DNA of 64,000 bases from positions 248,001-312,000 of the forward strand of contig NZ_JALDAX010000007.1 of NCBI RefSeq assembly GCF_022698145.1, given 5' to 3'. Of the stretch, positions 58,642 to 64,000 are shown piece after piece; position 1 is the stretch's first letter, and the number at the start of each line of letters is the position of its first letter. The notes under the pieces were generated by a model, which was not told where the DNA came from, did not search any database, and saw nothing but the letters and a program-made list of their open reading frames with translations. Origin of the DNA: Streptomyces spinosisporus. Its GTDB lineage: Bacteria > Actinomycetota > Actinomycetes > Streptomycetales > Streptomycetaceae. A program made the position numbers and the translations under genes.

Positions 58642-58894
58642 CGCGGTGATCGTCGTGGCCCTGCTGCTGGTGGCGGCCTCCGCGACCGTGGCGGTGGCCA
58701 CCCGCGACCCCGCCCGCCAGGCGCTCGTCCTGTCGGTCCTCGGCGTCGTCCTCGCCGTGCTGTTCACCGTGCTCCAGGCACCCGACGTGGGTCTGTCGCA
58801 GCTGGCCGTGGGCTCCGCGCTGACACCGCTGCTGCTGATGCTCACCGTCCGCAAGGTCAGACGGTGCGGCCGGGACGAGGAGCAGAAACGGTGA
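58634..58894 (+). CDS. DUF4040 (MbhD-like) antiporter subunit
   Basis: An 86-residue protein with three helices, matching the DUF4040/MbhD family that corresponds to the C-terminal part of MrpA: ALVLSVLGVVLAVLFTVLQA followed by PDVGLSQLAVGSALTPLLLM, where the conserved Glu/Asp-rich P-D-V-x-L/x-Q-x-x-V motif occurs. GGGAGGG precedes GTG 58634. It is a free-standing subunit here, as in archaeal Mbh/Mbx systems, not part of a large MrpA. Confidence 0.78.
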   Translation: MADAVIVVALLLVAASATVAVATRDPARQALVLSVLGVVLAVLFTVLQAPDVGLSQLAVGSALTPLLLMLTVRKVRRCGRDEEQKR

Positions 58895-59631
58895 GCCGGC
58901 GCGTCCGGCTGTGGCTCGTGCTGACGGGCGGCGCGGGCCTCGCCGTCCTGCTGGTCGCCGCCTGCCTGAACCTGCCGTCCTTCGGCGGTGACCGGCACCC
59001 GTACGGCGACCGGGCGGTGCGCGCGTCGATCGCCCGCCACACCGCCAACGTCGTCTCGTCCGTCAACTTCGACCAGCGCGCCTTCGACACCCTCGGCGAG
59101 ATGACCATCCTCTTCGGCGCCGTCCTCGGCTGTGTGATGCTGCTGCGGCAGACCCGCGACGAACACCGCGCGCGGCCCGAACCCGCCGAAGTCGCCCCGC
59201 CCGTACGCCGCTACGCCCTCCTCGTGCTGCCCGTCGCCCTCGTCACCGGCATCTACGTGATCGCGCACGGACAGTTGAGCCCCGGCGGCGGATTCCAGGG
59301 CGGCGTCGTCGCCGCCACCGCCCTGCACCTGCTCTACCTCGGCGCCGACTACCGCGCCCTGGAACGCATCCGGCCGCTCGGCGTCTACGAGGTCGGCGAC
59401 GCGCTCGCCGCCTCGTCCTACGTCGTCCTCGGCCTCGCGGGCCTCCTCGGCTCCACCACCTTCCTCGCCAACTCCCTGCTGCCGTACGGCACGTTCAACA
59501 CGCTGTCCTCCGGCGGAACCGTTCCCCTGCTGAACGCGGCCGTCGGCATGGAGGTCGCCTGCGCGGTCGTCCTGCTGCTCGCCCGCTTCCTTGACCAGGC
59601 CGTCGAGATCGAGAAGGAGAACGGGGAGTGA
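58891..59631 (+). CDS. mrpB: MbhE-MrpB (MbhF) fusion antiporter subunit
   Basis: A 246-residue protein. The N-terminal part (about 1-95) resembles MbhE: a first helix, a polar segment (ARHTANVVSSVNFDQRAFDTLGE) and a second helix. The C-terminal part (about 110-245) is an MnhB domain: VTGIYVIAHGQLSPGGGFQGG and four helices. MbhE and MbhF are adjacent separate genes in Pyrococcus, so this looks like a fusion of the two. GTGA overlap with the preceding gene. Confidence 0.8.
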   Translation: MSRRVRLWLVLTGGAGLAVLLVAACLNLPSFGGDRHPYGDRAVRASIARHTANVVSSVNFDQRAFDTLGEMTILFGAVLGCVMLLRQTRDEHRARPEPAEVAPPVRRYALLVLPVALVTGIYVIAHGQLSPGGGFQGGVVAATALHLLYLGADYRALERIRPLGVYEVGDALAASSYVVLGLAGLLGSTTFLANSLLPYGTFNTLSSGGTVPLLNAAVGMEVACAVVLLLARFLDQAVEIEKENGE

Positions 59632-59638
59632 GACCGCT

Positions 59639-59998
59639 GTGACCGCCGTGATGCACGTCCTGCCGTACCTGGTGGCGGCGTGGGTGTTCCTGGCCGGCTG
59701 CTACGGGTTGGCCACCAGCCGGAATCTGATCCACGCCGTCGGCTGCCTGTCCGTGTGCCAGGCCGCCACCTATGTCCTGCTGCTGGGCGTCGGCTACCGC
59801 AAGGACGCCACCGCACCCGTGTTCTCCGACATCAGGCCCGGCTCGCGGCCCGTCGTCGACCCGGTCGTGCAGGCGCTGACCCTCACCGACGTCGTCGTCG
59901 GCGCCACCGTCACCGCCCTGCTGCTCGCCCTCGTCGTGCAGATCGCCAAACGCCACGGCACCGTCGACCCCGACGAACTCTCCGAGCTGCGCGGCTGA
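59639..59998 (+). CDS. mrpC: MrpC/MbhG (NuoK-like) antiporter subunit
   Basis: A 119-residue protein with three helices homologous to NuoK/MrpC. LAGCYGLATSRNLIHAVGCLSV and DPVVQALTLTDVVVGATVTALLLAL (the PL.QALVLTaIVI-type motif) are characteristic. A 26-residue polar loop (YRKDATAPVFSDIRPGS) is typical of MrpC relative to NuoK. GTG 59639, GTG 59648 and ATG 59651 are alternative starts. Ends with TGATG coupling to the D subunit. Confidence 0.85.
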   Translation: MTAVMHVLPYLVAAWVFLAGCYGLATSRNLIHAVGCLSVCQAATYVLLLGVGYRKDATAPVFSDIRPGSRPVVDPVVQALTLTDVVVGATVTALLLALVVQIAKRHGTVDPDELSELRG

Positions 59999-61761
59999 TG
60001 AACGACCTGCTGCCGCTGCTCGTCGCCGTCCCGATCCTGGGCGCCGCTCTGCTGGTCGTCGGCAGCCGCCGGATGTCCCGGCCGGTCGCCGAACTGGCGG
60101 CCTGCACGGTCTCGGGCGGCACCGCCGGGCTCGCGATCGTGCTGCTGCTGAACTCCTCGCCGCCCATGACCGAGTGGGTCGGCGGCTGGACGCCGGTCAA
60201 CGGCGAGAGCGTCGGCATCGTGCTGACCGGCGACGGACCCGGCCTCGGCATGGCCGCGCTCGCCTCGCTGCTGACCCTCGCGGCGATGGTGTACTCCTGG
60301 CATTACTTCGACGAGCCGCCCCGCCGCCACGCGGGCTCCTTCCCGGCCCTGATGCTGCTCTTCCAGGCCGGCATGTGCGGCTTCGCGCTCGCCGGCGACC
60401 TGTTCAACCTGTTCGTCTGGTTCGAGCTGATGAGCGTCGTCGCCTACGCCCTGACCGGGACCCGCGTCGAGGACCCCAAGGTCGTCCAGGGCGCGCTGAC
60501 CTTCGCGGTCGTCACCTCGCTCGGCGCCTACGCCGTACTGATGGGCATCGGCATGCTCTACGCCCGCACCGGCGAACTGGCGCTGACCCAGATCGGCCGC
60601 GGCCTGGACGCCCATGGCGGACCCGACGCGCTCACCCTGGCCGCCTTCGTCCTCATCCTGACCGGCCTGCTGGTCAAGTCCGCCGCCGTGCCCTTCCACT
60701 TCTGGCTCCCGGACGCGCACGCCGTGGCACCCACCCCGGTGTGCATGCTGCTGTCCGGAGTGATGGTGGAGCTCGGCACCTACGGCGTCTGGCGGGTGTA
60801 CGGCACGGTCTTCTCCGGGCCCGGCGGCGTACCCGACGACGACTTCCGGCGCGTCCTCCTCGTCCTCGGCGTCCTGACGGCCGTCGTCGGCGCCGTCATG
60901 TGCTGGTACCAACGCCACATCAAACGGCTGCTCGCCTGCTCGACCGTCGCCCACACCGGCCTGTTCCTCATCGGCATCGGCGTCCTGACGCCGGAGGGGG
61001 ACGACGGGGTCGCGCTCTACGTTCTCGGACACGCCGGAGTGAAGGCCGCCCTGTTCGCCTGCACGGGCGTCCTCCTCGACCGGTACGGCAGCGTCGACGA
61101 ACGCGCCCTGCACGGCAGGGCGCGCGAACTGCGGCCCGTGGCCGTCATGTACGTGATCGGCGCGCTCGCCCTCGCCGGGCTGCCGCCCTTCGGCACCGCG
61201 CTGGGCAAGGCCGTCACGGAGGAGGCGGTGGGCGGCCCGCTGACCGTGCTGATGGTCGCGGCGACCGTCCTGACCGCGGGAGCGGTGCTGCGGGTCGCCG
61301 CGGGGGTGTTCTTCGGCCTCGGCCCGGAGCCGCCGGGCAGCGACACGTACGAGACGACCGGCACCGGCGAAGAGCCCGAGACCGGGAGCCGGATCAGCCG
61401 GGTCCCCGACACCATGACCGCGGTCCCGGCCGTACTGCTGGCCGCCGCGCTCGCCGTCGGAGTGGCGCCCGGCTTCGCCGGCCTCGTGTCGCACGGCGTC
61501 AGCGAGTCGGGTTCCGGCGGACTGGTGGTCTCCGCGCCGCACTGGACCCCGCACGGCGTACTGCTGGGGCTCGCCTCGACCCTGCTCGCCACCGGGCTCG
61601 CGGCCCTCGCCGTCACCCGTCCCGCACTGCTCACGGCCCCGGACTGGACTCAGTCCCTGCGCCGCCTGCAGTCCGGGCACGTGGGCGACTATGTGGCATG
61701 GCTGCTGGTGGGCGCGGTGCTGCTGGGCGCCCTGGCGCTGCCCGGAGTCACCGGCAGCTGA
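59998..61761 (+). CDS. mrpD: MrpD/MbhH-type proton-translocating antiporter subunit
   Basis: A 587-residue protein with about fourteen helices, related to NuoN/NuoM and MrpD. NLFVWFELMSVVAYALTG holds the conserved helix-5 Glu, and GLLVKSAAVPFHFWLPDAHAVAPTPVCML the helix-7 Lys and the proton-path residues. KRLLACSTVAHTGLFLIGIG and AGLPPFGTALGKAV are also family motifs. It is the only large ion-pumping subunit of the operon, since no MrpA gene is present. It begins by TGATG overlap with mrpC. Confidence 0.9.
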   Translation: MNDLLPLLVAVPILGAALLVVGSRRMSRPVAELAACTVSGGTAGLAIVLLLNSSPPMTEWVGGWTPVNGESVGIVLTGDGPGLGMAALASLLTLAAMVYSWHYFDEPPRRHAGSFPALMLLFQAGMCGFALAGDLFNLFVWFELMSVVAYALTGTRVEDPKVVQGALTFAVVTSLGAYAVLMGIGMLYARTGELALTQIGRGLDAHGGPDALTLAAFVLILTGLLVKSAAVPFHFWLPDAHAVAPTPVCMLLSGVMVELGTYGVWRVYGTVFSGPGGVPDDDFRRVLLVLGVLTAVVGAVMCWYQRHIKRLLACSTVAHTGLFLIGIGVLTPEGDDGVALYVLGHAGVKAALFACTGVLLDRYGSVDERALHGRARELRPVAVMYVIGALALAGLPPFGTALGKAVTEEAVGGPLTVLMVAATVLTAGAVLRVAAGVFFGLGPEPPGSDTYETTGTGEEPETGSRISRVPDTMTAVPAVLLAAALAVGVAPGFAGLVSHGVSESGSGGLVVSAPHWTPHGVLLGLASTLLATGLAALAVTRPALLTAPDWTQSLRRLQSGHVGDYVAWLLVGAVLLGALALPGVTGS

Positions 61762-61789
61762 TCAGTGCGCTCCCGGAGCAAGCGCGTGG

Positions 61790-62452
61790 TCAGCCGTCGT
61801 AACTCACCCGCACCTCCTTGAAGCCCAGGGACCGCAGCAGCCCGTCGAGCATGTCGGTGGTGTTGGTCTCGGCGCGCTTGGTCAGCCCGCTGTCCTCGGC
61901 CGCCTCGCCGATGTGCTTCACCGCCACCTTCTGCACGGCCTGTTCGCTGTTGGGGTTGTCCGAGAACAGGTCGCCCAGCCGGTCCAGGAGACCGCGCTGC
62001 TTGGAGACGGCGTAGGAGCGGTCGGGGTCGAGGGCCGGCTTGCCCAGCGCCGCGTGCGGCAGGTGGAGCGTGGCGGACGTGCGGTCGTCGTTGACGGTCA
62101 CGTCGTCCTCGCCGACCTTGCCGAGATCGACATAGGCGTCGACGGTGCCCGCGCCGATGTACAGCGTGCGCGAGCCGCGGATCGCGTCGGGCAGGTACTT
62201 GGTGTCCTTCTCCAGGTCCACGACGACCTGGAAGTTGCCGGAGGCCGCGTCGTAGCGGCTCATGTCCTGGATGGACTGCAGCAGTGCCGGTCCCGAGCGG
62301 TCGTGCGTCTCTGTGCCGAACAGGTCCTTGAGGCCGGGGAGCACGCTCAGCCGGATCCCGGCAAAGAACACCACGAGCACCAGTACGACGGCGGTCACCG
62401 CCTTCGACCAGCCGGGCATGCGCCGGGACATACGCCTGATGGGAGTCGTCAT
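61790..62452 (-). CDS. DUF4230 domain membrane-anchored protein
   Basis: A 220-residue protein with one N-terminal membrane helix (AVTAVVLVLVVFFAGIRLSVL) and an extracytoplasmic DUF4230 domain: LLQSIQDMSRYDAASGNFQVVVDLE, YIGAGTVDAYVDLGKV, and KRAETNTTDMLDGLLRSLGFKEVRV. The family is widespread and uncharacterised. AAGGAGGG precedes the ATG. It converges on the antiporter operon, 28 bases from its end, with no sign of shared function. Confidence 0.85.
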   Translation of the reverse strand: MTTPIRRMSRRMPGWSKAVTAVVLVLVVFFAGIRLSVLPGLKDLFGTETHDRSGPALLQSIQDMSRYDAASGNFQVVVDLEKDTKYLPDAIRGSRTLYIGAGTVDAYVDLGKVGEDDVTVNDDRTSATLHLPHAALGKPALDPDRSYAVSKQRGLLDRLGDLFSDNPNSEQAVQKVAVKHIGEAAEDSGLTKRAETNTTDMLDGLLRSLGFKEVRVSYDG

Positions 62453-62597
62453 GGAGACGGCCCTCCTTCCTACTGTTGCGGATGCCCCTCAAAGCCCCTG
62501 CCAGACCGATCCGTTGGGCGAACGGTGCCGCCGATGGAAGCGCAGGGGGCGCACGGGCGCGGAGGGCCCACCCCAGGCACCGCATCGTCATCACGCG

Positions 62598-64000
62598 TCA
62601 GTGCGGCCGCAGTTCACGGTCTCCGGAGGGCCGGGACCACCACACTCCCTCGCCGTGCGTGAGCCCCGGCAGCCGCAGCTCGATCTCACGCACCCGCCGG
62701 GCCGGAAGTTCACCGGTGATCACCCAGGCCGTCGACCCGCCCGTCGTCCCCGTGAACTCCGCGCCGAGCGAGGCGAGGTGGGCCGTCACCGGGGCCAGCG
62801 CGTCCAGCGGGACCTCCGTCTCGAAGGCGTGGTACGGCTCGTACAGCCGGGTCCCGGCGCGCTCCAGTGCGGCGCGCAGCACGAGCGGGGTGAGGCCCCG
62901 GAAGTCGGCGGCCGTGCTGATCGGCGCGCAGTAGCCGGAACGGATCAGCGTGATGCGGTAGTCCGTCACGGACGCGCCGCGCAGCCCGGTGGCCAGGGTG
63001 GCGTGCACCGTGTCCTCGATGGCCTGGTGGAAGGCGCGGGGGAGAGCGCCGAGTTCCGTCTCGTAGTCGAAGAGCCCGCCCGAGCCGAGGGGCCCCGGCT
63101 CGACCCGCAGCCCGATCGTCGCCCAGTAGCGGGTGCCGAGGTGCCACGGCATCTCCTCCACGGCCTCGCCGATCCCCCGCGGCCGCTCCAGGAACCGCAC
63201 CCGGCCCGGCTCGAAGTCCGCCTCGATGCCGAAGTCCTGGGCGAGCGTGGCCGCGAGCACCTCCATCTGCACCTCGCCGTACAGCAGCAGCGCGGTGGCG
63301 CCGGACGCCGCGGGCCGGGCGTGGATCAGCGGGTCCTGGTCGGCCAGGGTGAGCAGCGCGGTGCGCAGCGCGGCGGCCTGACCGGGACGGCGGGCCCTCA
63401 CCAGCGTCTCCAGCGTCGGCCGCGCGAAGTGCGGTGCGCGCTCGGCGAGCGGGCCGAGGCGGTCGCCCACCCGTACCCCGTTCAGACCGGTGAGCGCCGC
63501 GATGTTCCCGGCGGTGAGCGAGGGCCCGCCCCCGCCGATCACGTCGAGGCCGGTCACCCGTCCGGTGACCTCCGAGGTCCGCCCGTCGGCCTCGCGCCGC
63601 AGCAGCGTCAACCGTTGACGCAGCGTCACCTTCCCCTCGTACAGACGCAGATACGCGACCCGCTCGCCGCCCGCGGAAGGCCGTACGGCGAACACGGTGC
63701 CGCGCGGTGGTCCGTCGGCGGTCGCGGGTGGCGGCGGGATCAACCCGGTGACGGCCTCGACGAGTTCGGCGACGCCCTGCCCGCCGAGAGCCGAGCCGAA
63801 CAGGACCGGATGGAACGAGCCGTCGGCGGTGCGTGCCGCCAGGGCCTTGCGCAGTTCGTCCGGCGTGGGCTCGGGGCCGTCCACGACCGCCTCCAGCACG
63901 GCCGGATCGACCTCGGCGAGCGCCTCGGCCAGCTGCGGATCCCCGGGCGGACGGGGTGTCACGCGCGCCCCGGCCGTCCCGATGTCCCGCACATCGGTGA
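62598..64000 (-). CDS. TetM/OtrA-type ribosomal protection GTPase, C-terminal part (runs off right edge)
   Basis: At least 466 residues of a translational GTPase related to EF-G. The GTP-binding domain is outside the window. Domain II and later domains are visible: GTVFAVRPSAGGERVAYLRLYEGKV, VRFLERPRGIG, and the domain-IV/V segments IRSGYCAPISTAADFRGLTPLVL and EPYHAFETEVPLDAL, which match TetM/TetO/OtrA rather than EF-G. These proteins displace tetracycline from the ribosome. Many Streptomyces carry one outside antibiotic clusters. The frame is open to the right edge, so the start is unknown. Confidence 0.88.
   Translation of the reverse strand, partial: TDVRDIGTAGARVTPRPPGDPQLAEALAEVDPAVLEAVVDGPEPTPDELRKALAARTADGSFHPVLFGSALGGQGVAELVEAVTGLIPPPPATADGPPRGTVFAVRPSAGGERVAYLRLYEGKVTLRQRLTLLRREADGRTSEVTGRVTGLDVIGGGGPSLTAGNIAALTGLNGVRVGDRLGPLAERAPHFARPTLETLVRARRPGQAAALRTALLTLADQDPLIHARPAASGATALLLYGEVQMEVLAATLAQDFGIEADFEPGRVRFLERPRGIGEAVEEMPWHLGTRYWATIGLRVEPGPLGSGGLFDYETELGALPRAFHQAIEDTVHATLATGLRGASVTDYRITLIRSGYCAPISTAADFRGLTPLVLRAALERAGTRLYEPYHAFETEVPLDALAPVTAHLASLGAEFTGTTGGSTAWVITGELPARRVREIELRLPGLTHGEGVWWSRPSGDRELRPH

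Noticed and set aside
1..64000. tRNA, rRNA, insertion sequence or prophage genes
   Set aside because: Reading the intergenic gaps showed no cloverleaf, transposase, integrase or phage structural gene.

Overview
The window is a contiguous piece of a Streptomyces-type actinobacterial chromosome. It is very GC-rich, uses many GTG starts, has GGAGG-type ribosome binding sites, carries ATGA/GTGA start-stop overlaps inside operons, and encodes families typical of the genus (DUF5999, DUF3626, Tat-exported glycosidases, CYP102, ROK and LacI sugar regulators). I see no rRNA, tRNA, CRISPR array, insertion sequence or prophage. Coding density is high and no gene-free stretch reaches 300 bases.

Layout. 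(1) 1-7.3 kb: the 5' end of a probable MoxR ATPase, a TetR regulator with a palindromic operator, a MacB/FtsX-type ABC pair, and an OpuC-type osmoprotectant importer whose ATPase gene (6135-7295) lies on the opposite strand from its permease and binding-protein genes. (2) 7.3-26.1 kb: a large L-rhamnose regulon. A Tat-exported GH78 alpha-L-rhamnosidase releases rhamnose. A CUT2 ABC importer (18665-23306) takes it up, with a mutarotase and an intracellular beta-propeller protein encoded in the same operon. Rhamnose isomerase, a fused aldolase/lactaldehyde dehydrogenase and rhamnulokinase (18393 down to 13588) degrade it. LutABC (13515 down to 10620) can carry the resulting L-lactate on to pyruvate. 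A LacI regulator (25097-26122) probably controls the set through TGAA-N4-TTCA operators found in front of the glycosidase, the isomerase operon and the transporter operon.

(3) 26.2-39.7 kb: mixed housekeeping and accessory genes. These are a proline-iminopeptidase-like hydrolase, a lipoprotein, a PI-PLC-like membrane protein, a GIY-YIG protein overlapping a cysteine-cluster pentapeptide-repeat protein, a stand-alone CYP102-like P450 with a divergent TetR, a DUF2470 protein under a clear DmdR/IdeR iron box, a lactonase-type propeller, an FUSC-type membrane protein, a DUF3626 protein and a PAS-LuxR regulator. (4) 39.8-45.9 kb: an alpha-glucoside operon (GH13 enzyme, two permeases, binding protein) with a divergent LacI regulator and matching palindromes. 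It has no ATPase gene, which fits use of a shared MsiK-type ATPase. (5) 46-51.7 kb: a full-length CYP102 (P450-reductase fusion) behind an 18-bp perfect palindrome, an APH-fold kinase and a ROK regulator.

(6) 51.7-57.8 kb: a small acidic protein, two short-chain dehydrogenase-type genes separated by a 30-bp tandem repeat, a HAD phosphatase, an HhH-PHP protein, a secreted GH16 glucanase with promoter and terminator, and a VanZ protein. (7) 58-61.8 kb: a six-gene cation/proton antiporter operon arranged like the MbhA-H module of archaeal membrane-bound hydrogenases, with neither a MrpA subunit nor hydrogenase genes. It is followed on the other strand by a DUF4230 protein and the C-terminal two thirds of a TetM/OtrA-type ribosomal protection GTPase that runs off the right edge.

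The items most worth a second look are the rhamnose regulon with its shared operators and intracellular propeller enzyme, the Mbh-like antiporter operon, the pair of CYP102 genes, the iron-box gene, and the GIY-YIG/pentapeptide pair. All functions are read from sequence motifs and gene context. No database search was possible.
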